In this document: piece by piece, positions 27,485 through 34,584 of the stretch
How positions within the stretch are numbered: the first letter of the stretch is position 1
Layout: every line of letters begins with the position of its first letter
NCBI GenBank assembly: GCA_902516395.1
Contig: CABXYN010000007.1
Coordinates: forward strand, 1-55,961
Source of the DNA: an uncultured Pelagibacteraceae bacterium
GTDB taxonomy: Bacteria > Pseudomonadota > Alphaproteobacteria > Pelagibacterales > Pelagibacteraceae
DNA: 55,961 nucleotides
Reading direction: 5' to 3'
Program-made: the position numbers and the translations under genes
The notes under the pieces: generated by a model
What the model was told of the DNA's origin: nothing
Databases searched by the model: none
Seen by the model: the letters and a program-made list of their open reading frames with translations, nothing else

Positions 27485-28635
27485 TGGGTCTTCATTTTTC
27501 CTCAGAAGAATTCAAAAGTAGAAAAAATAAAGTTATTACTAAATTAAAAGAGGAAAAAATAGATGCCTTGGTCATGTTTAGACAAGAGTCTATGTATTGG
27601 CTTACTGGTTACGATACATTTGGTTATGTTTTTTTTCAGTCCTTAATATTTGACCAAAAAGGTAATTTAATATTATTAACTAGAGCTCCTGATTTAAGAC
27701 AAGCACAAAATACCTCAAATATAGAAAATATAAAAATTTGGGTTGATAAAGGCGATTCTAATCCTACAGAAGATCTAAAACAAATCTTAAACGAACTTAA
27801 CTTAAAAGACAAAAAAATCGGTATTGAGTATGAAGCTTATGGACTTACTGGACGTAATGCAATTAATTTAAATAAATCATTAAAAAATTTTTGCTCTTTA
27901 GATGATAAATCTGAATTAATAACAAAACTCAGGGTAATTAAATCTCCTGAAGAAATAGTTTATGTTAAGAAAGCTGCAACCCTTGCCGACAAAGCTTTAG
28001 ATGAAGTTTGGAAATTTGCTAAAAAGGGAGTGAGTGAAAGTAAAATACTTGCTGAAATGAATAGAGTAATTTTTGAAGGAGGTGGGGACTATCCTGCAAA
28101 TGAATTTATAATAGGTTCTGGTAAAAACGCACTACTATGTAGATATCAATCTGAAAAACAAATACTTAATGATGTAGATCAACTAACTATTGAATGGGCA
28201 GGCACGTATAGACATTATCATTCTGCAATGTTCAGAACTATACCGATTGGAAAAGCAAATCCCAAACATTATGAAATGCACGAGGCTTGTGAAGAAGCAC
28301 TAAAAAATTGTGAAAATACATTAAAACCTGGCAATAAAATTGGAGAGGTTTTTGATATGCATGCAAAAATATTTGATAATTTAGGTTATAAAGATTGTCG
28401 GATGAATGCATGTGGATATTCGTTAGGTGCAACATTTTCCCCTAATTGGATGGATTGGCCAATGCTTTACACGGGCAATCCTTATGTAATCCAACCAGGA
28501 AATGTTTTCTTTATGCACATGATTCTAATGGATAGTAAAAATGAGTTAGCTATGAATCTAGGTGAGACTTACATTGTTACTGAAAAAGGAAATGAAAGAC
28601 TAGGTAATCAAAAGACAGACTTGGTTATTCTCTAA
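27484..28635 (+). CDS. Creatinase-like protein of the M24 (pita-bread) family, metal ligands absent
   Basis: 383 aa with the two-domain creatinase/prolidase layout: N-terminal domain to about 150, then the pita-bread fold. In M24 metallopeptidases the box D-x(10)-D holds two metals. Here those positions are E237 and A248 (in IEWAGTYRHYHSAMFRTI), and the metal His box GHGLG is GYSLG. It is thus probably metal-free like creatinase, cleaving a C-N bond of a small metabolite rather than a peptide. Last gene of the rightward operon, coupled to the hydratase. Confidence 0.82.
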   Translation: MGLHFSSEEFKSRKNKVITKLKEEKIDALVMFRQESMYWLTGYDTFGYVFFQSLIFDQKGNLILLTRAPDLRQAQNTSNIENIKIWVDKGDSNPTEDLKQILNELNLKDKKIGIEYEAYGLTGRNAINLNKSLKNFCSLDDKSELITKLRVIKSPEEIVYVKKAATLADKALDEVWKFAKKGVSESKILAEMNRVIFEGGGDYPANEFIIGSGKNALLCRYQSEKQILNDVDQLTIEWAGTYRHYHSAMFRTIPIGKANPKHYEMHEACEEALKNCENTLKPGNKIGEVFDMHAKIFDNLGYKDCRMNACGYSLGATFSPNWMDWPMLYTGNPYVIQPGNVFFMHMILMDSKNELAMNLGETYIVTEKGNERLGNQKTDLVIL

Positions 28636-28685
28636 GTATTAAACAATTTTAAAACCCAGTTTGGTCATAATAATAAGTTATCTAA

Positions 28686-28712
28686 TTGAAAATATTATTT
28701 GTAAAAGATACT
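28686..28712 (+). promoter_or_regulatory. Possible promoter of the small-ORF locus
   Basis: TTGAAA (28686-28691) and GATACT (28707-28712) are spaced 15 nt apart, slightly short; an alternative -10, TACTTT, would give 17 nt. Transcription would start near 28719, about 12 nt before the 23-codon ORF. The rest of 28636-28685 holds nothing recognisable. Confidence 0.3.
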
Positions 28713-28730
28713 TTATTAATACCATATCTC

Positions 28731-28802
28731 ATGGTGAAAAAGAGGCCGATTTCGCATCGGTTAAAAGCGAGTTTTGGAAAAACAAACAAGGAGAGTGTAT
28801 GA
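28731..28802 (+). CDS. Candidate 23-aa basic leader peptide or microprotein
   Basis: ATG at 28731 opens a 23-codon frame (MVKKRPISHRLKASFGKTNK then ESV) that ends in TGA at 28800-28802. That TGA overlaps the ATG of the following 63-codon ORF as ATGA, the usual sign of translational coupling. Seven of 23 residues are Lys or Arg. No Shine-Dalgarno precedes it and it is very short, so it may be a leader peptide or chance. The same bases can also fold as a pseudoknot. Confidence 0.35.
   Translation: MVKKRPISHRLKASFGKTNKESV
28746..28771 (+). ncRNA. Candidate H-type pseudoknot in the leader of the 63-aa ORF
   Basis: CCGAT (28746-28750) and ATCGG (28756-28760) form a 5-bp hairpin. Its loop TTCGC (28751-28755) is complementary to GCGAG (28767-28771), with one G-T pair, after a TTAAAA linker. 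Hairpin plus loop-to-downstream pairing is the plan of several small riboswitches, and the site lies 16 nt before the Shine-Dalgarno. It does not match any class I can name. Short helices also arise by chance. Confidence 0.3.
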
Positions 28803-28990
28803 AAAGAATGCACAGAGTTTTAAGTTCGTTTAGCCGAGGCTCAAAGAACGCTAGGCTAAATCAATTAATGTTTCGAAATTTGAAAACTGTAGAAACTAAT
28901 GCCAACGGTACAAGTGGATACGTTATTAAATCAGGAAAAAATTCTGGGGAAACATTAGGACACTTGAAAAAAGAGAGTAAAAAAATATAG
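28799..28990 (+). CDS. Small basic protein (63 aa), unrecognised
   Basis: ATG at 28799 is preceded 5 nt upstream by AAGGAG, the strongest Shine-Dalgarno I noticed in the window. The frame could be read further upstream, but the SD fixes this start. The protein begins MKRMHRVLSSFSRGSKNARL and ends HLKKESKKI. It is strongly basic with few acidic residues, no Cys, and no membrane segment, so a nucleic-acid or ribosome contact is conceivable (inference). A perfect 10-bp terminator hairpin lies 13 nt after the stop. No family recognised. Confidence 0.65.
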   Translation: MKRMHRVLSSFSRGSKNARLNQLMFRNLKTVETNANGTSGYVIKSGKNSGETLGHLKKESKKI

Positions 28991-29003
28991 CTTAAAGAAT
29001 GAG

Positions 29004-29041
29004 ATATGGGGCATGTAAAAATAACTGCCCCATATTTTTTC
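29004..29041 (+). terminator. Intrinsic terminator after the 63-aa ORF
   Basis: ATATGGGGCA (29004-29013) pairs perfectly with TGCCCCATAT (29026-29035) around a 12-nt loop and is followed by TTTTT. It closes the small locus on the plus strand. The symmetric stem could also end the convergent cupin transcript, whose stop is at 29045. Confidence 0.88.
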
Positions 29042-29044
29042 TTT

Positions 29045-29446
29045 CTATTTTACTGGGGTCATAATTTTTTGACCTTCAACTCCCATAGCAACAACAATTG
29101 CTTTAACAGGAACATCTCCAATATTTTTAGATTCATGAGCCACACCTACATCTTCAATAAATGCATCTCCAGCTTTATAAACATAGCTTTTGCCACCTTG
29201 AGTAAGTTCAATTTCTCCCTGTTGTATCATTATTAAAACAGGGAACGAGTGAGTATGCGGAACTACAGGGCCTCCTACGGGCACAGTAAATTCAAAAGCT
29301 GTGATCTTTGCTTTACCGGATGGATAAACAATATCGTTACCCATACCAGTCTGACTAGTTGATAAAATTCTTTTTACATGACCATCAGCAAAAACAGAGC
29401 TGTTTAAACCAAATGATACAAATAAAATTAGAAATAATTTTTTCAT
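29045..29446 (-). CDS. Exported single-domain cupin protein
   Basis: 133-aa protein with signal peptide 1-20 (cleaved after VFA) and a cupin barrel. Metal ligands are visible: H64 and H66 (PHTHSFP), an acidic partner in the QQGEIEL strand near 78, and H104 (VAHES). Cupins bind metals and small molecules or act as dioxygenases or isomerases; this one would do so in the periplasm. Role unknown. Last gene of the leftward series; separated by 70 nt from SOUL. Confidence 0.88.
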   Translation of the reverse strand: MKKLFLILFVSFGLNSSVFADGHVKRILSTSQTGMGNDIVYPSGKAKITAFEFTVPVGGPVVPHTHSFPVLIMIQQGEIELTQGGKSYVYKAGDAFIEDVGVAHESKNIGDVPVKAIVVAMGVEGQKIMTPVK

Positions 29447-29516
29447 AAAATACCTTTCTGATTAATAAAGTTTAACTATCAGGCGATAGAAATTAATATA
29501 TATGGCAAAATGTAAT

Positions 29517-30089
29517 CTATTTACTCCACTCAACTTTAAACATAGCTTCGTTGCGTCTCATCATAGGAAGCGTAAAAGGCCCATTATAGGTTGCTCTTAT
29601 TGGAGGTCCTTTAATGATTACTTTATCCTCTAAGAGTTTTTTATTTAGAATTTTCTTATGTTTGAAGAAATTATTATCTGAGGCTCTTCCAGAATATTCT
29701 ATTACAGCAAAAAAACCTTCTTCTATTGTTGAGATTTTAACATCTGAATTTGTGGGTATAGGCGCATTCTCTTTTGTAAATTTTGATGGAAGATAAAATT
29801 GCATATAGTATCCATTATCCTTCTCACCCTGTGTTACTGGCACAGTCATTTTAATTTCTTGGGATTTATTATTCTTACCCGAGATATATTTAAAAAGTTT
29901 TCTAAAACTACTGTCATCATTTCTACTTACAACTTCGACAACTAGACGGTCTTTATAATGTCTCACTTCGTATATTTCAGACTTATATACTACATCATAT
30001 TGAGATTCCTCATAAGCCATTGAAGTAGAGTAAGGTAAAATACAGAATATATAAATCAAAAAAGATATCGATATTATTGATTTTCTCAT
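29517..30089 (-). CDS. SOUL-family heme-binding-like protein, exported
   Basis: 190-aa protein with an N-terminal signal peptide (cleavage near MAYEE). The SOUL fold is recognised by YEVRHYKDRLVVEV near 37, KMTVPVTQ near 80 (usually the M-T-x-P-V motif), YMQFYLPSKF near 92 and the ending ATYNGPFTLPMMRRNEAMF. SOUL proteins bind heme or tetrapyrroles, though many bacterial members have no proven ligand. It starts one base after the SDR-like gene stop, so the two are co-transcribed. Confidence 0.9.
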   Translation of the reverse strand: MRKSIISISFLIYIFCILPYSTSMAYEESQYDVVYKSEIYEVRHYKDRLVVEVVSRNDDSSFRKLFKYISGKNNKSQEIKMTVPVTQGEKDNGYYMQFYLPSKFTKENAPIPTNSDVKISTIEEGFFAVIEYSGRASDNNFFKHKKILNKKLLEDKVIIKGPPIRATYNGPFTLPMMRRNEAMFKVEWSK

Positions 30090-30746
30090 TTAGTTAGATC
30101 CTAACTCTTGCAACCTATCAGATAAATAAGTTTGCTCACTATTATTTCCTGAGGCAAGTTTGATAATTGCATTCACAACTATCTCAACTTTTATTGGAGT
30201 ATATTTTTTAAATCCACCAAAAAAGAATAAGGATAGAAATTTCATAACTGGAATTCCTAAAACCTCAACAATTCTAAAGTCTTTTCTGTTGCCAACTAAA
30301 AATGAGGGTTGAATAATGCTTAGGTTAGAAAACCCAATCTTTTTTAGCTCCTCCTCTACTTGACCTTTATTTTTTAAATATGTACTTGAGGCTTTTGGGT
30401 TTGCTCCAATTGAGGAGACATAAATAAAATTACTAATTGAATTAAATTTTGCAATTTTTGCTAATTGTATAGGCAAGTCATGTTCTATTCTTCTATATTC
30501 GTTTTTATCGGGTGTGTCTTTGTGAGTTGTACCAATGCAAAAAAAACAATCATCACCTGTTAATTTTTCTTTTAAAGTGTCTAAATCTAAAAAATCTGTA
30601 TTGATCACTTCAACTTTTGAATTATCAATAGAAGGTAATTTTCTAACAAATATTTTTATTTTGTTGTAAGTATTATTGTTGATTAAATTATCTAGTAAAT
30701 TAGATCCAATTAACCCAGATGAGCCAAATAAAACAGCAGTTTTCAT
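30090..30746 (-). CDS. Atypical SDR, HTATIP2/TIP30-like NAD(P)-binding protein
   Basis: 218-aa Rossmann protein. The nucleotide motif is GSSGLIGSNLL near 8. DDCFFCIGTTHKD near 65 and YVSSIGANPKASSTY with a following K give the active-site S/Y/K layout of this small SDR subgroup, often annotated as NAD-dependent epimerase or nucleoside-diphosphate-sugar epimerase. Substrate unknown. Lies 2 nt after the aminotransferase and directly before SOUL. Confidence 0.82.
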   Translation of the reverse strand: MKTAVLFGSSGLIGSNLLDNLINNNTYNKIKIFVRKLPSIDNSKVEVINTDFLDLDTLKEKLTGDDCFFCIGTTHKDTPDKNEYRRIEHDLPIQLAKIAKFNSISNFIYVSSIGANPKASSTYLKNKGQVEEELKKIGFSNLSIIQPSFLVGNRKDFRIVEVLGIPVMKFLSLFFFGGFKKYTPIKVEIVVNAIIKLASGNNSEQTYLSDRLQELGSN

Positions 30747-30748
30747 TG

Positions 30749-31900
30749 TTATCTTAAATACTCTTCTTTCATAAATTTTTTTATTCTATTTGCTCCTTCA
30801 ATTATATCTTCAGTGCTTCTAGCGTATGAAAACCTTATTGTAGAATTTCCTCTTTTTTGATCGAAATCAAGTCCAGGAGTTATTGCTACTCCTGCCTTAT
30901 CAAGCACTTCTTTACAAAAGTTAAGGCTATCTTTCGAATACTCTGAAATATCAATGTAGATATAAAAAGCACCATCTGGGGGAGAAAATTTATTTAAACC
31001 AGCCTTAGGTAACTCTTCTAACAAAATTGATCTATTTTTTTTATAAACCTCTACATTTGTATTTAATTCCTCTTTTGCATCCATTGCTGATAGAGCAGTT
31101 AATTGACTAACATGAGGAGGACAAATAAAAAGATTTTGAGATAATCTTTCTACTTGTCTCACATGATCTTCAGGAACAATCATCCAGCCTACTCTCCAAC
31201 CTGTCATAGAAAAATATTTAGAAAAGGAATTTATAACATAACATTCATTTGAAATTTCTAATGCAGATGTAGGATTATTTTCATATTGAATTCCATGATA
31301 AATCTCATCGCTAATAAAACTCACTTTATTTTCATGCGCAGTATTAATAAGTTCTTCTAGTTTTTTTTTATCAAGCATTGAACCGGTGGGATTTGCAGGA
31401 GAAGCAACTAATAAACCATTTAAATTATTTTCTTTAATATCTTTCGGTATAGGCTGAAATTTATTTTGCAACTCTGTAAAAATATCAATTGGAATTAAAT
31501 CTTGAGACTTTAAAATTTGTCTATAGCTAGGATAGCCTGGAGCGGCAATGCCTACTCTATCTCCAACATCAAATAATGCTGCAAAAGAAAGTATAAATGC
31601 TCCTGAAGATCCAGTTGTTATAATTATTCTGTCTGGGTTTAAATCAATATTGTACCAATCTCCATACAATTTAGAAATTCTATTTCGTAATTCTGGCAAA
31701 CCTAAAGTAACTGTATAGCCAAGATCATTATTAGAAATTTCATCTGAAATAAATTGTTTGGCGCGCTTTGGTGCTGGTGTTCCTGGTTGACCTACTTCCA
31801 TATGAATTACATGCTTGCCATTAGCTTCTGCTTTTCTAGCAGACTCCATTACATCCATTACAATAAATGGGTCTACATTACTTCTTTTAGATTTCTTCAT
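30749..31900 (-). CDS. PLP-dependent class I/II aminotransferase
   Basis: 383-aa cytoplasmic enzyme of fold type I. The PLP lysine is K228 (SFSKYFSMTGWR), D198 (ISDEIYHG) binds the pyridine nitrogen, and PANPTG is at 168-173. The C-terminal Arg for the substrate carboxylate is in TIRFSYARS. It resembles aspartate/aromatic-type aminotransferases; the amino donor cannot be told from the sequence. The gap to the small ORF upstream is 25 nt. Confidence 0.92.
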   Translation of the reverse strand: MKKSKRSNVDPFIVMDVMESARKAEANGKHVIHMEVGQPGTPAPKRAKQFISDEISNNDLGYTVTLGLPELRNRISKLYGDWYNIDLNPDRIIITTGSSGAFILSFAALFDVGDRVGIAAPGYPSYRQILKSQDLIPIDIFTELQNKFQPIPKDIKENNLNGLLVASPANPTGSMLDKKKLEELINTAHENKVSFISDEIYHGIQYENNPTSALEISNECYVINSFSKYFSMTGWRVGWMIVPEDHVRQVERLSQNLFICPPHVSQLTALSAMDAKEELNTNVEVYKKNRSILLEELPKAGLNKFSPPDGAFYIYIDISEYSKDSLNFCKEVLDKAGVAITPGLDFDQKRGNSTIRFSYARSTEDIIEGANRIKKFMKEEYLR

Positions 31901-31925
31901 TTAGTTTCTATTTCTGGATTAAATA

Positions 31926-32117
31926 TTATAAACTGATCTTAAACACTCTTGCTGTTTTTTCGTCTGAAATATTTAGAATTTTAAACTTGGATGTTTTTTC
32001 TAACTTTTGACCTTTATTAGTTACAAAAGATTTCATTTTTTTTACTTCGCCTTCAGGCATTTTTCTAGTGTATTTTAAAGTATGCTTTTTTGATCCTATA
32101 ATAAATATTGTTTTCAT
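31926..32117 (-). CDS. Small basic protein (63 aa), unrecognised
   Basis: A 63-codon frame (begins MKTIFIIGSKKHTLKYTR) in the gap between the histidine phosphatase and the aminotransferase, same strand. The N-terminus is a short beta-like hydrophobic strand, then a Lys-rich body with no Cys and no membrane segment. The upstream site is weak (TTAAGATTT). It fills the gap almost exactly, which supports it. No family recognised. Confidence 0.6.
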   Translation of the reverse strand: MKTIFIIGSKKHTLKYTRKMPEGEVKKMKSFVTNKGQKLEKTSKFKILNISDEKTARVFKISL

Positions 32118-32135
32118 AAATCTTAAGTTAATATA

Positions 32136-32684
32136 TTACAAAGTATCAATTGATCCAATAATATTTAAATTCTTATCGGTTATTACTATTTCTCCTGAAG
32201 AAGTCCCTATATTTAGCATTGAAGATATAACAACAAAATGAGTAACAAAAATTATATTTTCTTTACCATTCCATTGATTAATAAACTCTTTTAGTTGAGT
32301 TATTTGCCTCTCTTCATTTGCTTCAAATCTAATATCATAAAAAGAATTTAGCGCACTAAATGTTTCGTAATTTTTAAAAGCAAATTTAGCTGTATCTATA
32401 CATCTGCACCATTCACTTGAATAGACATTTTCAATTTTAATCTTGTTTTTATTAAATATACTTCCAATAAATTTTGACTGTTCAATTCCTCTTTGATTTA
32501 AATTTCTTTGGGTAGAACAATCATTTAAATCAAAATTTTCTGGATCTCCATTCCCTGGTGCAAGCGCATGTCTAATAAAAATTATTTTTCCTCCCTCTTT
32601 TAAAGAAGTAAGGACTTCTTCTACAGAATAAGCAGAATTAACTATAAAAATATTGATAAAAAAAATTATTAGCAGTTTTTTCAT
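32136..32684 (-). CDS. Exported histidine-phosphatase-superfamily protein
   Basis: 182-aa protein with signal peptide about 1-20. The catalytic RHA motif (IIFIRHALAPG) lies near residues 34-44, an NQRG helix follows near 62, SSEWCRCIDTA near 91, and the second His is in FVTHFV near 147, so the phosphoglycerate-mutase-like active site is complete. A periplasmic phosphatase is likely; the target is unknown. It abuts the TPR gene (1-nt step). Confidence 0.88.
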   Translation of the reverse strand: MKKLLIIFFINIFIVNSAYSVEEVLTSLKEGGKIIFIRHALAPGNGDPENFDLNDCSTQRNLNQRGIEQSKFIGSIFNKNKIKIENVYSSEWCRCIDTAKFAFKNYETFSALNSFYDIRFEANEERQITQLKEFINQWNGKENIIFVTHFVVISSMLNIGTSSGEIVITDKNLNIIGSIDTL

Positions 32685-33233
32685 TTACACAGATTGATTT
32701 TTAATCAACTCTTTAATCTGTGGTATCATTATTTGTGGTGACCTCATGGACGGATAAATCTCTTTTACTTTTTCATAACTCTTTAAAGCCTTTTCGTAAT
32801 TTTTTAACTTTATTTGAACGAGACCCTGTCCTGATAATGCTCCAAAATGCCTTTTCTCAAGTTTTAATACGTTGTCTATATCATTTTGAGAATCTTGATA
32901 TTTGCCCATTAAATAAAAGACAGTTGCTCTTTTATTCCAAGCTTCTGCCCAAGCAGGATCTTTTTTAATTACTGTTGTGAATATATCTACAGCAACTGAA
33001 TATTGCTCTTGATTCATAAATTTTGTTCCTCTTGATAGCAAAGAAGTTAAATTTTGATTAGTGGGATGTTTTGTCCAAATATCCCAAATTTTCATCTCTG
33101 TATCAATTGCAATTGGGTGGTTTTGAATTTTTAATTTTTCAAATAAGTTATTTAATCTTATTTCGTATTCATTAGAGTTTGATGAGTTGGTAATAAAAAA
33201 AATTGCAAAAAAAATGGTTATTATTTTTTTCAT
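32685..33233 (-). CDS. Exported TPR-repeat protein
   Basis: 182 aa. Signal peptide about 1-20, followed by tetratricopeptide repeats at about 72-175 (EQYSVAVDIFTTVIKKDPAW, WNKRATVFYLMGKYQDSQND, GLVQIKLKNYEKALKSYEKV). TPRs mediate protein contacts in the periplasm. The gene lies 7 nt after tldE and directly before the phosphatase, so these are probably one transcript. Partner unknown. Confidence 0.88.
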   Translation of the reverse strand: MKKIITIFFAIFFITNSSNSNEYEIRLNNLFEKLKIQNHPIAIDTEMKIWDIWTKHPTNQNLTSLLSRGTKFMNQEQYSVAVDIFTTVIKKDPAWAEAWNKRATVFYLMGKYQDSQNDIDNVLKLEKRHFGALSGQGLVQIKLKNYEKALKSYEKVKEIYPSMRSPQIMIPQIKELIKNQSV

Positions 33234-33240
33234 TTAAAAA

Positions 33241-34584
33241 TTATTTTCCACCTACAACCATACCTTCAACCATCATTGTCGGTGAATTCGTTGCATAATT
33301 AAATTCCAAATCGTCGGCTAAAGTTATATTTTTAAAAATACTATTTAAGTTTCCAGCAATTGTAATTTCACTTACTGGATATGAAAACTCTCCATTCTCA
33401 ATCATCAGGCCAGATGCTCCTACAGAATAATCACCGTTAATAATATTTGTACCATGTCCAATAGTTTCTTTAATATACAAGATTTTATTTTCTGATTTTA
33501 CTAGATCTTCAAATGTTTTTGATCCATTTTGAAAATATAAATTTGTTGTTCCACTTGCCCTACCATTAGATTTTCTATTTATTTTTTTACCATTGTAAGT
33601 ATCAATTAAATAGTCTTGGAGAATACCGTTCTTTATCAAATCAAGGTTAACTACAGCTATACCTTCGCTATCAAAGTAACGAGATCCATTGGCTTTTCTT
33701 ATATTACCATGATCTTGTATATTTATTTCAGAGTTAAAAACTTGTTGATTTAATTTATCTTTTAAAAATGTAGTACCTTTTGCAATTGCACTCGATGATA
33801 TTGCACTTGCAAAAACAGATAGAAAGTTTTTTGAAATTCTTTTATCAAATATTAGACTAATTTTTTCACTTTTTATTTTTTGTGGATTTAATTTCTTTAC
33901 TGCATGCTCTGCTGCAATAGATCCAAGTTGTTTAGGTTTTAAAATATCACTATAAAACCTTTTACTTGTATACTCATAATCTCTTTCCATGCTTCCATTA
34001 CTTTTTGAAACAACTTCACAGTATGCAGTAAATTGTGAAGTTTTATATCCATCAGCGAATCCATTTGAATTGGCTAATAAAAAATTTGATTTGTTCTCAC
34101 CAAATCCAGATCCATTAGTATTCATTATTTTATCATTTGAAAAAGCTTCCTCTTCTGCCTCTTTTATATAATTAATCTTATCTTCATTGCTTAAATGAGT
34201 TTCATCATACAAGTCTAAGTCTTTTAATCCTTTAAAATGGAGGTCTTTATCTGGTAATGAATTATATTCATCCTCAGGAGTAATTTTCATTGTTTCAATA
34301 CATCTATTTACTAACTCATCTAAATTACTTTCTTTAAGATTTGATGAGGCAATTGAAGACTTCCTTTTGCCTAAATAAGTAGTAAGAACTACTCCAAGAT
34401 TTTCAGACCTTTCAGATCCATCAAGTTTTTTATTCCTTACATTTACATTTTCAGAAACAGAACTTTGCACTAATATATTTGCATCAGATGAACCTAATTT
34501 TTTTGATTTACTGAGGCATATATCTGCAATTTTTTTTAGATACTGTTGATCTTTAATCATTTTACTATAGTTGGGTTCCGCCAA
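33241..34584 (-). CDS. pmbA: TldE/PmbA-family protein, TldD partner
   Basis: 447-aa member of the TldD/TldE family. TldE carries no zinc motif and forms a heterodimer with TldD that removes residues from modified or unfolded peptides. Visible family parts are VRNKKLDGSERSENLGV near 51, an SIAAEHAVKKL stretch near 225, a GTTFLKDKLNQQVF box near 272, GRASGTTNL near 342 and the ending SPTMMVEGMVVGGK. The expected absence of HExxxH is confirmed. Overlaps tldD by 20 nt. Confidence 0.93.
   Translation of the reverse strand: MAEPNYSKMIKDQQYLKKIADICLSKSKKLGSSDANILVQSSVSENVNVRNKKLDGSERSENLGVVLTTYLGKRKSSIASSNLKESNLDELVNRCIETMKITPEDEYNSLPDKDLHFKGLKDLDLYDETHLSNEDKINYIKEAEEEAFSNDKIMNTNGSGFGENKSNFLLANSNGFADGYKTSQFTAYCEVVSKSNGSMERDYEYTSKRFYSDILKPKQLGSIAAEHAVKKLNPQKIKSEKISLIFDKRISKNFLSVFASAISSSAIAKGTTFLKDKLNQQVFNSEINIQDHGNIRKANGSRYFDSEGIAVVNLDLIKNGILQDYLIDTYNGKKINRKSNGRASGTTNLYFQNGSKTFEDLVKSENKILYIKETIGHGTNIINGDYSVGASGLMIENGEFSYPVSEITIAGNLNSIFKNITLADDLEFNYATNSPTMMVEGMVVGGK

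Noticed and set aside
28746..28771. Assignment of the leader pseudoknot to SAM-II, SAM-V or preQ1 riboswitches
   Set aside because: The conserved loop sequences of those classes as I remember them are not present, and the downstream ORF is not a methionine or queuosine gene.
28661..28798. Upstream extension of the 63-aa ORF to 28661
   Set aside because: The AAGGAG site directly before 28799 and the position of the predicted promoter favour the shorter protein.
28799..28990. tmRNA or other known stable RNA in the small-ORF region
   Set aside because: No tRNA-like acceptor end, no recognisable tag frame, and a strong SD before an open frame instead.
29006..29236. Plus-strand frame running into the cupin gene
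   Set aside because: It starts in the terminator and is antisense to cupin; no coding evidence.
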